From JAHRVQ01 sp029941905 (GTDB taxonomy: Bacteria > Pseudomonadota > Gammaproteobacteria > Pseudomonadales > Azotimanducaceae), in NCBI GenBank assembly GCA_029941905.1, contig JAPYTQ010000023.1, positions 1-64,000 on the forward strand: a stretch of 64,000 nt of DNA, read 5' to 3'. Shown piece after piece: positions 17,808-27,613 of the stretch. Made by a program: the position numbers and the translations under genes. How positions within the stretch are numbered: the stretch's first letter is position 1; the number at the start of each line of letters is the position of its first letter. The notes below the pieces were generated by a model. That model worked only from the letters and a program-made list of their open reading frames with translations, did no database searches and was not told where the DNA came from.

Positions 17808-17818
17808 AGTGTAGTGTC
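17808..17818. repeat. Possible remnant of MITE-like terminal repeat
   Basis: AGTGTAGTGTC, 11 bases identical to the outer end of the 4663-4955 element, lies directly next to the stop codon of the truncated propeller gene at 17819. The match is short and may be chance. Confidence 0.25.
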
Positions 17819-19012
17819 CTAGCTGTTCCCTGGCATCAATATAGATACAGAATTGTCGTGGGCATTAAAGAGATACAGACCGCTGCCATTACCGCGCACA
17901 TTCAAGAGTGCCATGTCGCCATTTTTCGAATAGTTCAGCACGTCGACCCGGCCACCATTGAAGGCGTTCGCCAGACCTCTCAGCCGCGGCACCTCGACAT
18001 GCTTGGAGAAAAAATGTGGTTTGTTTGACCCGTCCAGATGAACACCAACAATGTCGCGGCCCGATGAAAAAATCAGGTCATCTGCGCTGATGTCGATCTT
18101 GGGGTGTTGATACAAAACCCTGGTTTCCCCGGTTTGCACATCCAGGTAGCTGAGTCCATTGGTACCATGTTCCGGCTTGGTGAAATAAAACACACCCTTG
18201 TTGGCGGAATCAAAACCAACAATGGGGTTCTTGTCTATTTGTTGCTTGCGAGAGACATCCGTCGGGAAACTCCCCACTTCAACCCAGTCCTGCCTCTCAC
18301 GGTCCAGATGGGAGATATTCAAAAAACCCTTGCGGTCAATTGAATAAGCCAGTCGCAGCACACTGGCATTATCTGCTACAAACCCACCAGAGGTGTAAGG
18401 GCTGTTAAATTTATCCTGCAATCTACTGTCAAGTACACTCGAACCGGTGTCTTGTTTGTATCGCTTGTAGATATCAAGTGAATAGGCAATGGGGTTGCTC
18501 AGGGCCAGGCGACGGTTTCGAATATCACTGCGAATCACCCAGATGCGTTCATCGTCTACTGAATTGGAATCGAGAAAGTCGTAGTTTGCTTTATCACCTG
18601 CTGAAAACCCCGCCACGGCGAATTTCAGTGTGTTACCAATATTTAACGCGAACAATTCACCCTTCAGTACCGGGTAATCAACGAGTGCATTTTTTATGGC
18701 CATGTTAACGACGACGCGTTCGTTATTCGCCCACCAGAATCCGAGGATATCCTGGTTACGATTGGTACCGAACGCGCTGACAACCTGCATGGTCTCAATA
18801 TTAAATATTAACAGGTTAATCTGTTTGTCTACTTCTGCTGTGAGGGCAAAATGCTTCCCGTCCGGTGATAACAACGCTTCGTTATAGGCATCACGCTCAC
18901 CTGGATTGTCGTCTTTAATTCCAGCATTGGCACCAACGACAAACATCATTGATGCGCTTAAGACAAAAGCCTGGCACCATCTTATTCCGATTTGAACCTG
19001 CGAATTTCTCAT
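17819..19012 (-). CDS. Exported beta-propeller protein, probably a truncated S9 peptidase
   Basis: A 397-aa protein with a signal peptide (about 1-31, ending GANAGIKDD). The rest has propeller-like repeats such as LLSPDGKHFAL, GFWWANNERVVV, ADDLIFSSGRD and NGDMALLNVRGNGSGLYLFN. This matches the N-terminal propeller of prolyl-oligopeptidase (S9) family alpha/beta hydrolases. The catalytic hydrolase domain that should follow the last blade is absent; the frame stops after VSILMPGNS, and only 33 bp separate it from the aldehyde dehydrogenase. It may be an inactive remnant or a functional stand-alone propeller. Confidence 0.65.
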   Translation of the reverse strand: MRNSQVQIGIRWCQAFVLSASMMFVVGANAGIKDDNPGERDAYNEALLSPDGKHFALTAEVDKQINLLIFNIETMQVVSAFGTNRNQDILGFWWANNERVVVNMAIKNALVDYPVLKGELFALNIGNTLKFAVAGFSAGDKANYDFLDSNSVDDERIWVIRSDIRNRRLALSNPIAYSLDIYKRYKQDTGSSVLDSRLQDKFNSPYTSGGFVADNASVLRLAYSIDRKGFLNISHLDRERQDWVEVGSFPTDVSRKQQIDKNPIVGFDSANKGVFYFTKPEHGTNGLSYLDVQTGETRVLYQHPKIDISADDLIFSSGRDIVGVHLDGSNKPHFFSKHVEVPRLRGLANAFNGGRVDVLNYSKNGDMALLNVRGNGSGLYLFNAHDNSVSILMPGNS

Positions 19013-19156
19013 ATTTGCCTCATTAACTTCTTCTTCCTTCCCCCTTAGACGCAGGAAGCTGAGACATAGTTTGAATAACAGGCAAATTTTTTTCAGGCAG
19101 ACTCGATGAGCCGAGACTCATTCGGGACAAGACGATGCAATTTGTTCTTCTGGTGT

Positions 19157-19975
19157 TTAACGACCAGTAAATTCAGGCTTGCGGCGCTCAAGGAATGCCT
19201 TAACACCTTCTTCGAAATCTTCACTGGCGAACATTCCACTCAGGTGCACCATCAAATGATCCACAGAAGTATTGTAAGATTCTTCGAGACCCATTCTCAT
19301 CATACGCTTGGTCGTCTGGACAGCCAGCGGGGCGTTATCTGCAATATCAGTCGCCCATTCCATGGCTGTTTCCATCAGCTTGTCATCTGCAACAACGGTG
19401 TTGACCAACCCAATTTCCTGGCACTCCTGGGCAGCGACGACCCGACCCCGGTAATACAACTCAGATGCCTTGGCCCATCCTATCAGGCGAGGTAACAGCC
19501 AGGTACCGCCACTCTCCGGTACCACATTTCGTTTCGCTGTGACTGCTGCCATCTTCGCGGACTCAGCCGCAATTCTGATATCACAAAGCAGGGCGATGTC
19601 CATTCCGTAACCTGCGGCTGCGCCATTCAACGCACAAACAATCGGCGTATCAATACTCCACATAACTGTGATCGGCGCATCACGCAAATCGAATAACTGT
19701 CGTGGGCGATTACTGCCCTTGCTGTCACCGCTGCCGATGCCACCTTCTCCAACAGCAACCAAATCGAGCCCCGCGCAAAATCCACGGCCCGCACCCGTTA
19801 GAATGATGCAGCGAATTTCGGGATCCTTATCGGCTTCAACCATCTTTGCAGACAGCTCCTGGAGCATATCGCGGCTGATGGCATTGAGTCGTTCGGGACG
19901 ATTCAGGGTCATGATTGCAATCTTGTCTTTCTGTTCTACGAGCAATTCCTCGGTGGTGGATTCACTTAGTGCCAT
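19157..19975 (-). CDS. Enoyl-CoA hydratase/isomerase family protein
   Basis: A 272-aa crotonase-fold protein. Visible are IMTLNRPERLNAIS, ILTGAGRGFCAGLDL (first oxyanion-hole region) and ALNGAAAGYGMDIALLCDIRIA (second oxyanion hole). The glycine-rich turn and length fit the family, which hydrates or isomerises enoyl-CoA in fatty acid or related degradation. AAGGACA precedes the ATG. It lies 28 bp after the esterase-like gene on the same strand. Confidence 0.9.
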   Translation of the reverse strand: MALSESTTEELLVEQKDKIAIMTLNRPERLNAISRDMLQELSAKMVEADKDPEIRCIILTGAGRGFCAGLDLVAVGEGGIGSGDSKGSNRPRQLFDLRDAPITVMWSIDTPIVCALNGAAAGYGMDIALLCDIRIAAESAKMAAVTAKRNVVPESGGTWLLPRLIGWAKASELYYRGRVVAAQECQEIGLVNTVVADDKLMETAMEWATDIADNAPLAVQTTKRMMRMGLEESYNTSVDHLMVHLSGMFASEDFEEGVKAFLERRKPEFTGR

Positions 19976-20002
19976 TTTTTTGTCCTTGGTTGGTAATTTC
20001 AG

Positions 20003-20827
20003 TTACATCGTTCCTGTGTCTGATAGAAACTCTACGACATCTTTGACCACAGGGCTACTCCGACGATGCAATTGTGTAAAGCTCAATAGAATACCAATAT
20101 GATCGGTGTTTGCGTATACCTCTCGCTTCGCATCCCCTCCGGCAGCCTGGATCTTCTCCATCAGGCTCCTGGAATGCCCGCGCCTGACTCGCATGTCTTC
20201 GTGACCGTGCAGTAGATACATGGGCGGCGCATTCGCGGAAACATAGTTCACCGGCTGGGACTCCGCGTAGCGTTCCTCGGGTGAAAACAAATCCCAATGG
20301 TCATCCTCGGTAAACGGGAAAAAGTCATAGGGACCCGCCAGTCCGATAAAGCCATGAATAGGTCGCGTACTCTCAGACCCGCATTGCAATAGACTATCAT
20401 TCAGACAAATGAGTGCACCTAACTGAGCACCTGCTGAATGCCCCATCAGATAAAGTTTTTGAGTTTTGGGCAAATTCTCCAGTGCCCATTTTGTGGCATT
20501 TACTGCGTCTTCCTGGATCGTACTAAAACGAACCTCGGGATACAGTCGATAATCTGGAATGATCACGTTAAAACCGTTGCAGGCCAGTGTATCTGCGACG
20601 AAACGATAATCTGCCTTTTCGCCGCTGCGCCAGTTTCCACCATAAAAGAACAGCACCGTGGGCCGGTCCGGATTCCCCTGTGCAAGATAATAGTCCAGCC
20701 TGTTTCTGACTTCATCCCCGTAGTCTATATTTCGGCGCAGTTGATAATCACCACGCCTGGCGAGGGTATTGACTATCCTCAATCCAAGATTCCGGTACAG
20801 GGTTCCGGTGACTTCTTTAATTTTCAA
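20003..20827 (-). CDS. Alpha/beta hydrolase (esterase/lipase, Hsl/BD-FAE-like)
   Basis: A 274-aa alpha/beta hydrolase. FFYGGNWRSGEKADY replaces the usual HGGGW oxyanion loop with YGGNW, the nucleophile elbow is GHSAG in LMGHSAGAQLGALI, and the segment LHGHEDMRVRRGHSRSL contains the acid region, with His in TDHIGI near the end. It probably hydrolyses small esters. The start is a TTG without a clear ribosome binding site and no ATG is available near it, so the start is uncertain. It precedes the enoyl-CoA hydratase in the same direction. Confidence 0.82.
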   Translation of the reverse strand: MKIKEVTGTLYRNLGLRIVNTLARRGDYQLRRNIDYGDEVRNRLDYYLAQGNPDRPTVLFFYGGNWRSGEKADYRFVADTLACNGFNVIIPDYRLYPEVRFSTIQEDAVNATKWALENLPKTQKLYLMGHSAGAQLGALICLNDSLLQCGSESTRPIHGFIGLAGPYDFFPFTEDDHWDLFSPEERYAESQPVNYVSANAPPMYLLHGHEDMRVRRGHSRSLMEKIQAAGGDAKREVYANTDHIGILLSFTQLHRRSSPVVKDVVEFLSDTGTM

Positions 20828-21030
20828 TGGTTTGTAACTTTAAATTCAAGTAGTATTGCGCCGCGTTCGTGTAACAACAAAGCTTGCAGGCCCAGACGTT
20901 ACCCAGCCTTCCGCAAAATCACAAGCACGAATTCGAAACGGATGTCCTCAAGTCTACCGATCCATAAGCCAGGATTGGTGTAGCAATAAAACCAGTTAAC
21001 CCAATATCTACGATTGAGATTTTACTCGTC

Positions 21031-23421
21031 TTGAAGTTAAGAGATTTACTTACGCTATTTGTTCTGCTCAGTTTCTATTGCCAGACCCTGAACGCTAAAA
21101 CCTATTCGATGTCTCCGGTAAAAATCACCCGGGCGGATACTGCGGAAATAAAAATCGTCCTCGACGGCAAACTGGAAGAGTCTATCTGGCGAAACCTGCC
21201 TGCCCAGGACGACATGGTGGTTGTGCAACCTGATACGCTGGAAGATGCACCACTTGAGACAAGGAGCTACTTTTTTTATACCGACAAAGGGCTTTACGTT
21301 GGCGTCTGGAATGAACAGGACCCTGACCTGTTGATTTCCCGACTCAGTTCCAGAGACAAATTCATATCCCGGGATAGTATTTCCATTACTATCGATCCCA
21401 GTGGGCAGGGTTTGTACGGCTACTGGTTCTCAGTGAGTTTAGGTGGCACGCTCGGTGATGGCACGGTCATTCCGGAACGACAATACTCAAACCAGTGGGA
21501 TGGCCCATGGCAAGGTGCGTCGGCGGAGCATGAAGAGGGCTGGTCAGCAGAGTTTTTTATCCCCTGGTCGATGATGACCATGCCGAACGCCAGCAACAAT
21601 ACCCGAACCATGGGTTACAGCATTTCAAGATCCGTGGCTTACAAAAATGAGCGCTGGGCCTTTCCCCCATTGCCAAGAACAGAGAAGGTGTTTCTGTCGA
21701 AATTACCAAAAATCCAACTGGATTCCATCAATCCCAAGCAGCAGTTTACTTTTTATCCTTATGCTTCTTCCAGTTACAACAATGTGAGCGAGGATGACCC
21801 GGGAAATTTCAAGGCAGGATTCGATGTGTTCTGGCGCCCAAACACCAACACACAATTAACAGCAACGGTTAATCCTGATTTCGGCAACGTGGAGTCCGAC
21901 AATGTGGTTGTCAATCTCTCCTCGTTTGAAACCTTCTTTCCCGAGAAACGTGCCTTTTTTCTCGAGGGCCAGGAGATCTTTGTCACCACACCCCGCGCCA
22001 ATGGCCGTCACGGTGTTCCCACCACCATCGTCAATACGCGCCGCATTGGCAGTCGGCCCAAGAGCACCGATATTCCTGGGTTCGAACTTCCGGCTATCGA
22101 AGCAAACCAGCCCTCGGAACTCTACGGCGCGGGTAAAGTGACCGGACAACAGGGCGATTTGCGATACGGCGTATTGGCCGCGTTCGAAGATGATACAGAG
22201 TTGAACGGCAAGCTGGATGGTGCTGACTTCTCTACGGTTCAGGACGGTCGGAACTTTGCCGTTGCGCGATTTCTCTATGAGGATACCAGCCGTGGTTCAC
22301 GACATTCAGTTGGCTGGATTTCAACGCTGGTGGCGCATCCCGAGGAAGATGCAGTGGTACACGGAGTAGACGCTCATTACCTTTCCCGGGATGGCCGCTG
22401 GAACACCGACGCCCAGATGATGTTCTCAAATGTTGACGGCGCTACGGGCAATGGCGCGTTCGTGGATCTGAGCTATACACCAAAGAGAGGGACCACCCAC
22501 GATTTCTCTTTTGACTACTTTGATGATGAACTGGACATCAACGATTTCGGGTTCCTGAGAAGAAACGATAAGATAAGCGCCAGATATCGCTACAATCTGA
22601 ACGAGAGCAACCTGAAGAAGCTAAAATCCAGGTATACAGGGATAGGGGTAGGCTACGCCCGGAACAGCGAAGGCAAGATGATCGGAGGTGGTTTATCTTT
22701 CAACCAGGATCTGGAATTCAGCGACAATTCCACTTTGTTTTACAGACTCAACTATTCTCCGGGACGCGTCGAGGACAGGGACAGTCTTGGCAATGGCAAT
22801 TACCGCATTCAAAGACGCTGGAATCCGGGGATTAAGTACAGAACCGATCAATCCCGCAACCTGAGCCTGGGAGCCGGTATTTTTTACTCCGATGAAGATA
22901 TCCGGGGCGGCAGAACATTCGAGTATGAACTGGAGGCCGCCTGGCGCCCAACAGATCGTTTCTCGTTACTTGCGAGCGTCTCTTATGCCGATAAGAAGGG
23001 CTGGTTACTACACGACTCCGACCGCGACTTTACCGCCTTCAATGCTGACGTCTGGCGACCAAAAATCGAAATGAATGTCTTCTTCTCAGCGAAGCAGCAA
23101 TTCAGGGTCACGGCACAATGGGCCGGCATTAAAGCAGAGGAAGATGGCCGCTGGGAGGTCCCTATCGGCGATGGATCACTGGATCCAATTCTAATTGGCC
23201 CAGGCGACAGCCCACGTGATTTTTCCATCAGCCGGTTGACTTTTCAGGCGCGATACCGCTGGGAAATTGCTCCCCTATCAGATCTTTTTGTGGTTTACAC
23301 CCGTGGTTCCAATCTCTCGAGTATGCCGGAAGAGGATTTTGGTGATCTCTTCTCCCGTGCATGGACCGACAGGGTCGTCGACGTGTTTATCATCAAACTA
23401 CGCTACCGCCTCGGTGGTTAG
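21031..23421 (+). CDS. CBM9-domain/DUF5916 outer-membrane protein
   Basis: A 796-aa exported protein with a signal peptide (about 1-22, LLTLFVLLSFYCQTLNA). Residues about 35-230 match a carbohydrate-binding family 9-like domain (KIVLDGKLEESIWRNLPAQDD, SLGGTLGDGTV, EEGWSAEFFIPWSMM). Residues about 235-796 match DUF5916, with FNPDFGN-like (NPDFGNVESDNVVVNLSSFETFFPEKRAFFLEG) and alternating aromatic strands that look like an outer-membrane barrel. The final residues RYRLGG are consistent with membrane insertion. Function is unknown. The TTG start lacks a clear Shine-Dalgarno site. Confidence 0.88.
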   Translation: MKLRDLLTLFVLLSFYCQTLNAKTYSMSPVKITRADTAEIKIVLDGKLEESIWRNLPAQDDMVVVQPDTLEDAPLETRSYFFYTDKGLYVGVWNEQDPDLLISRLSSRDKFISRDSISITIDPSGQGLYGYWFSVSLGGTLGDGTVIPERQYSNQWDGPWQGASAEHEEGWSAEFFIPWSMMTMPNASNNTRTMGYSISRSVAYKNERWAFPPLPRTEKVFLSKLPKIQLDSINPKQQFTFYPYASSSYNNVSEDDPGNFKAGFDVFWRPNTNTQLTATVNPDFGNVESDNVVVNLSSFETFFPEKRAFFLEGQEIFVTTPRANGRHGVPTTIVNTRRIGSRPKSTDIPGFELPAIEANQPSELYGAGKVTGQQGDLRYGVLAAFEDDTELNGKLDGADFSTVQDGRNFAVARFLYEDTSRGSRHSVGWISTLVAHPEEDAVVHGVDAHYLSRDGRWNTDAQMMFSNVDGATGNGAFVDLSYTPKRGTTHDFSFDYFDDELDINDFGFLRRNDKISARYRYNLNESNLKKLKSRYTGIGVGYARNSEGKMIGGGLSFNQDLEFSDNSTLFYRLNYSPGRVEDRDSLGNGNYRIQRRWNPGIKYRTDQSRNLSLGAGIFYSDEDIRGGRTFEYELEAAWRPTDRFSLLASVSYADKKGWLLHDSDRDFTAFNADVWRPKIEMNVFFSAKQQFRVTAQWAGIKAEEDGRWEVPIGDGSLDPILIGPGDSPRDFSISRLTFQARYRWEIAPLSDLFVVYTRGSNLSSMPEEDFGDLFSRAWTDRVVDVFIIKLRYRLGG

Positions 23422-23434
23422 CCATTGACTGCTG

Positions 23435-23980
23435 ATGGTTGATACTTCCCTATGGGTCTTCGGCTACGGTTCTCTTATCTGGCGTGCTGATTTTCCCTTC
23501 AGTAATAAACGACCAGCCTGTATCAAAGGCTGGGCACGCAGATTCTGGCAAGGATCGACAGACCACAGGGGCGTACCAGGTGCACCTGGAAGAGTAGTCA
23601 CCCTGATCGAATCGACCGATGAGATCTGTTGGGGCATGGCTTACGAACTACGGACTGATTCACAACAATCTGTCATGGCCGCCCTGGATCATCGTGAGAA
23701 AGGCGGCTACGAGCAACTGACACTCCCCTTGTTTTTTCAAGACGGGCCAAGTATTCATGGTACCACCTACCATGCTGGTCGGGGAAACCCTGACTATCTG
23801 GGTGAGGCTGATGTTACCGGCATCGCCCGGCAAATACTTGATGCAACCGGTCCGAGCGGCTCGAACCTGGAATACCTGTACAATCTGGAAGCTGCATTGA
23901 GGGAATTCCCCTCACAAGATCCGCACGTGACAAGTATTGCCAACAAGGCACGTAATTTACAACAGCGCAGTCTCTTGTAA
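23435..23980 (+). CDS. Gamma-glutamylcyclotransferase (ChaC-like)
   Basis: A 181-aa protein with the ChaC signature VFGYGSLIWRADFPF at 8-22, the GWARRFWQGSTDHRGVPGAPGRVVTL segment and DHREKGGYE with the catalytic Glu. ChaC enzymes cleave glutathione to 5-oxoproline and Cys-Gly. It begins 13 bp after the DUF5916 gene on the same strand and is followed by an M20 amidohydrolase. Confidence 0.92.
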   Translation: MVDTSLWVFGYGSLIWRADFPFSNKRPACIKGWARRFWQGSTDHRGVPGAPGRVVTLIESTDEICWGMAYELRTDSQQSVMAALDHREKGGYEQLTLPLFFQDGPSIHGTTYHAGRGNPDYLGEADVTGIARQILDATGPSGSNLEYLYNLEAALREFPSQDPHVTSIANKARNLQQRSLL

Positions 23981-24085
23981 AAAGGCCAAGTAAATCCAAG
24001 TCGGGTAAAGCCAAATTGCAATCCTGCCATGAACCCCTTACATTGCACCTACGCAACTCCTATAAGAATATCCAAGAATAACGCT

Positions 24086-25258
24086 ATGAAAACCATCGAC
24101 TCCATTGAAGGATACCAGGCTGAAATGACGGACTGGCGACGAGATATCCACGCCCACCCGGAGATCGCTTTCGAAGAACACAGAACTGCTAAAGTGGTTG
24201 CGGACAAACTGGCCAGTTTTGGAATCGAGGTTGAAACCGGCATCGCCGGTACCGGTGTTGTCGGTACAATCAAGAAAGGACGAGGTAACCGGGCTATCGG
24301 CTTACGTGCCGACCTTGATGCACTCCCCATTCTGGAAGCTAACGACTTTGCACATGCTTCCAAATACCCGGGTAAAATGCATGCCTGTGGTCATGATGGC
24401 CACACTATCATGTTGTTGGGTGCGGCCAGGTATCTGATGGAAGAGGCAGACTTCGAAGGTACTGTACACCTGATATTCCAGCCCGCAGAAGAGAACGAAG
24501 GTGGTGGCCGGGCAATGATCGAAGCCGGTTTGTTTGAAAAGTTTCCTGTGGAATCCGTTTTCGGCATGCACAACATCCCCGGTATGCCCGTTGGAACATT
24601 CGCTATCAAGTCTGGTCCCATGATGGCAGCATTTGACATATTCAATGTCAAAATAGTGGGCAAGGGCGGTCATGCAGCCATGCCACAGTTCACAATTGAT
24701 CCGATAATCATCGGCAGTAAAATTGTCGAAGCCTATCAGACAATCATCAGCCGCTTCATTGATCCGCAGCAACCCGCCGTGTTAAGCGTCACCCAGTTTC
24801 ATGGCGGAGATGCTTACAATGTGATTCCCAATGAAGTCGAGATCAATGGATGTACCCGTTGTTTCTCACCCAAAGTGCAGGCTCTGATGGAAAACAAGAT
24901 GAAGCAGATGGCGACGGACATCTGTAGTGCCTTTGGTGCAACTGCTGACTTTACTTATGAGAAAAGGTACCCAGCCACGGTCAATTCCGAATTAGAAACC
25001 GACATTGCCGCACAGGTGGCGTCCAGCATAGTTGGCCCGGAACGGGTCAATCTGAACCCCAAAGCAGCCATGGGTTCCGAGGATTTCGCTTTTATGCTGC
25101 AGGAGAAACCCGGTAGTTATATCTGGATCGGTAACGGCGATGGTGAAGGGTCCTGCTCTGTCCACAACCCGGGTTATGACTTTAACGACAAGGTACTGCC
25201 TATTGGTGCCTCGTACTGGGTCAAGCTCATTGAAACCTTGCTGCCGCCTATCAAATAG
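24086..25258 (+). CDS. M20 family amidohydrolase/metallopeptidase
   Basis: A 390-aa M20D-type zinc hydrolase. It starts with DWRRDIHAHPEIAFEE, followed by GLRADLDALPI, HACGHDGHTIMLLGAA (metal ligands) and FQPAEENEGGGRAMIEAGLF. The C-terminal MGSEDFAFML contains the last ligand. Members hydrolyse N-acyl amino acids, hippurate or similar amides. I prefer the ATG at 24086, 13 residues before the conserved start; an upstream ATG at 24029 would add 19 unsupported residues. Confidence 0.92.
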   Translation: MKTIDSIEGYQAEMTDWRRDIHAHPEIAFEEHRTAKVVADKLASFGIEVETGIAGTGVVGTIKKGRGNRAIGLRADLDALPILEANDFAHASKYPGKMHACGHDGHTIMLLGAARYLMEEADFEGTVHLIFQPAEENEGGGRAMIEAGLFEKFPVESVFGMHNIPGMPVGTFAIKSGPMMAAFDIFNVKIVGKGGHAAMPQFTIDPIIIGSKIVEAYQTIISRFIDPQQPAVLSVTQFHGGDAYNVIPNEVEINGCTRCFSPKVQALMENKMKQMATDICSAFGATADFTYEKRYPATVNSELETDIAAQVASSIVGPERVNLNPKAAMGSEDFAFMLQEKPGSYIWIGNGDGEGSCSVHNPGYDFNDKVLPIGASYWVKLIETLLPPIK

Positions 25259-25280
25259 AGTCGGCAAGGACAGATGTGAA

Positions 25281-26270
25281 TCAACGGGCGTCGGACATTT
25301 CCTGGATCAGCTTTTTTATTTCGTCAGTTGCAATACTCCCGGGTGCCTGCCCTTCTCTCGCCGCTGTTGCAGCCAGTACTTGTAATACATGATTTGCAGG
25401 CGTTGGAATATTGTGAAGTCGACCCAGCGTAACGATTTCTCCATTTAAGAAGTCACTTTCGATATCACCTTTGTTGTTTGCCAAACTCTGCCAGGAAGAC
25501 CCCCCTGCCCGCCTTTGTCCCTCTATACGTTTCATCTGTACCAGGTTGCCCCGGCGATTTTTTTCTTCATCGTCACTGGCCCATTCGATACCTGCAGCTT
25601 TGTAAACTGCCAGTGCTTCTTCATGCATCTGCCTGGAAATGTCCGCTGTCTCGTCATTTATCTCACCCACTGCCTGCAATGAATTCCCCAGATTCATCAA
25701 CAGCTTTTTATATTTCCATCGCATCGCATGGTCATCTGGTTTTACACTGAAACTGCACCGTTCAAGGCACTCTGCGACTTCAACAATCAAATCATCAGTT
25801 CCCCGGGGATACCGACCCGTGTCGAGAATCCCGTAACTGGAACTGGAAATTGCATTACATTCCACCACGCCCGGTTCAAAGTGATTTGCAGGTAAAAATA
25901 CCAGCATGGCATAGACATGCTGGAACAACCGAATCGCCATACGTTCATTCTCGACCCCGTTCTGACAACAGATTATTGGTATAGCCGAACCGGCGACTGC
26001 GCGCAGGTCCAGCATCGCGTTCCAGCTATGCTGTGACTTCATCGTTAAAAACACGACATCATCCGCCTGAAAATCAATCTCATCGGGATGGGCAACGACA
26101 GGGATGGGTTGTACGAGCGTTTCTTCCGGTGCACGCAGAGTTAATCCGTTGTCCCGGATGGCATCATGATGAGCGCCCCTTGCTATCAGCAATACCTGGT
26201 AGCCATGCTGAAATAAACGTGCGCCGATGGTGCCGCCGATACCACCTGCACCGTAGATAATAAATCTCAT
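25281..26270 (-). CDS. 2-dehydropantoate 2-reductase-like (ApbA/PanE family)
   Basis: A 329-aa Rossmann-fold reductase. The N-terminal FIIYGAGGIGGTIGARL is the dinucleotide-binding loop, followed by DDVVFLTMKSQHSW and CCQNGVENE. The C-terminal helical domain includes KYKKLLMNLGNS with the conserved Lys and Asn. PanE reduces ketopantoate with NADPH, but many paralogs act on other keto acids; no pan genes are nearby. I use the ATG at 26270, preceded by AAGAAG; a TTG four codons upstream is also possible. Confidence 0.85.
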   Translation of the reverse strand: MRFIIYGAGGIGGTIGARLFQHGYQVLLIARGAHHDAIRDNGLTLRAPEETLVQPIPVVAHPDEIDFQADDVVFLTMKSQHSWNAMLDLRAVAGSAIPIICCQNGVENERMAIRLFQHVYAMLVFLPANHFEPGVVECNAISSSSYGILDTGRYPRGTDDLIVEVAECLERCSFSVKPDDHAMRWKYKKLLMNLGNSLQAVGEINDETADISRQMHEEALAVYKAAGIEWASDDEEKNRRGNLVQMKRIEGQRRAGGSSWQSLANNKGDIESDFLNGEIVTLGRLHNIPTPANHVLQVLAATAAREGQAPGSIATDEIKKLIQEMSDAR

Positions 26271-26414
26271 ATTCTTCTTCAATCGATAATTGTTTGGGCA
26301 GATTATCCGTAATCGGCCGTCAATTTGATAGTTTTGCTACCCGCCAATCATTTCTAACTCCGCGCTACCTATTCTTCCATTGAAAAAGTCGGTCCGATTA
26401 GCTTTACTAAAGCC

Positions 26415-27608
26415 ATGAAACCAGACCCCACAGAACTGCAGAATGTCGCCGTTTACGGTGACTCAAAAACAGGCTGGGATGAAAACACTCCCGTTAACGA
26501 AACTGTCGATGCGGACGGCAATCCTTTCCCCGAGTCAGTGGGATTTGGTGTTCCGGACCCCCATGCACCCAAAACGAGAGCCTACGACGATCCGAGTGTC
26601 GTCAAATTACGCCAGCATCTACGTCAAAACAATGGCATTTACGGCCTTGAGATATGTGCCCCGGATGAAGTCGATCGCATCGCCAGAATTTTCCACCGGG
26701 ATGGATTTGTCGTGGTTCGGGATCTGCTCAACACCGACCAGCTCGACAAGTTCAGGGTAGGTTGCGCCCGGATGCTCCGGCAGATCCTGGAACTGGGAGG
26801 TGATGGTGATCGCAAATACATGACAGAAAGTTTCCGGCTGCCACATCGCTATAGTTATGGCACCTCTTCGGCGTCGCGTCAGCTGATGCATGATCAAGCC
26901 TGGACAGATGTCATTGACCTGCCAACAACCACACCGTTGCTGACAAAGATATTCGGCTCCGATAACTACCGTGTCTGGGGCGGTGGAGGCGATCTCTGTC
27001 TGCCAGGTGCCGTTGAATACCAACATCTGCATTCTGACCTGTTTGAAAAGCCATGGATTCCCGAAGCTCGAATTGAGCAAGCCGAACAACTCGGGCTGAA
27101 ATTGAAATGGGAAGACGAAACAGAAGAACTCGATCTACACACAAAACAACACATCATGGAACTGACACCATCGATGGTAACGATAAACTTTGTGATGTCA
27201 GACCTGACCTGGGAGAATGGCCCTATTCGGCAGATACCCGGTACCCATACTGCCCGGCAATACCCACCTAAACCTGTGGATGAACCGGAATGGATGCGAC
27301 TCTCGACGCTGGTTGGGGCTAAAGCCGGTGCAGGTGTTATCAGGGACAACCGGGCATGGCATGGCGCCACACCAAACCTGAGTAAGGAAATCCGCGCCCT
27401 GCCGAATATTGAATATTCTGCACCCTGGACACCGAGAGAACAAAGTATGATTACCATGCCTCACGAAATCTGGGAAACCCTCTCACCCCACGCTCAAAAG
27501 CTTTGCCGGTATATTAAGTCAGACCCCGGTGAGTGGCCCAAGGGTGCCGGTATAATGCATCCTTTCGCCAACAAACGAAAAGAGGCGTATGAGAACGGAA
27601 CGCTTTGA
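26415..27608 (+). CDS. Phytanoyl-CoA dioxygenase family protein (first of three)
   Basis: A 397-aa Fe(II)/2-oxoglutarate-dependent oxygenase. The metal triad is seen as QHLHSDLF (HxD) and AWHGATPN (distal His), with ENGPIRQIPGTH between them as usual in PhyH. The N-terminal 75 residues are unusual for the family and contain a Pro/Asp-rich segment. Homologs hydroxylate lipid or secondary-metabolite substrates; the substrate here is unknown. It ends 5 bp before the stop codon of the convergent GST-like gene. Confidence 0.88.
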   Translation: MKPDPTELQNVAVYGDSKTGWDENTPVNETVDADGNPFPESVGFGVPDPHAPKTRAYDDPSVVKLRQHLRQNNGIYGLEICAPDEVDRIARIFHRDGFVVVRDLLNTDQLDKFRVGCARMLRQILELGGDGDRKYMTESFRLPHRYSYGTSSASRQLMHDQAWTDVIDLPTTTPLLTKIFGSDNYRVWGGGGDLCLPGAVEYQHLHSDLFEKPWIPEARIEQAEQLGLKLKWEDETEELDLHTKQHIMELTPSMVTINFVMSDLTWENGPIRQIPGTHTARQYPPKPVDEPEWMRLSTLVGAKAGAGVIRDNRAWHGATPNLSKEIRALPNIEYSAPWTPREQSMITMPHEIWETLSPHAQKLCRYIKSDPGEWPKGAGIMHPFANKRKEAYENGTL

Positions 27609-27613
27609 AATGT

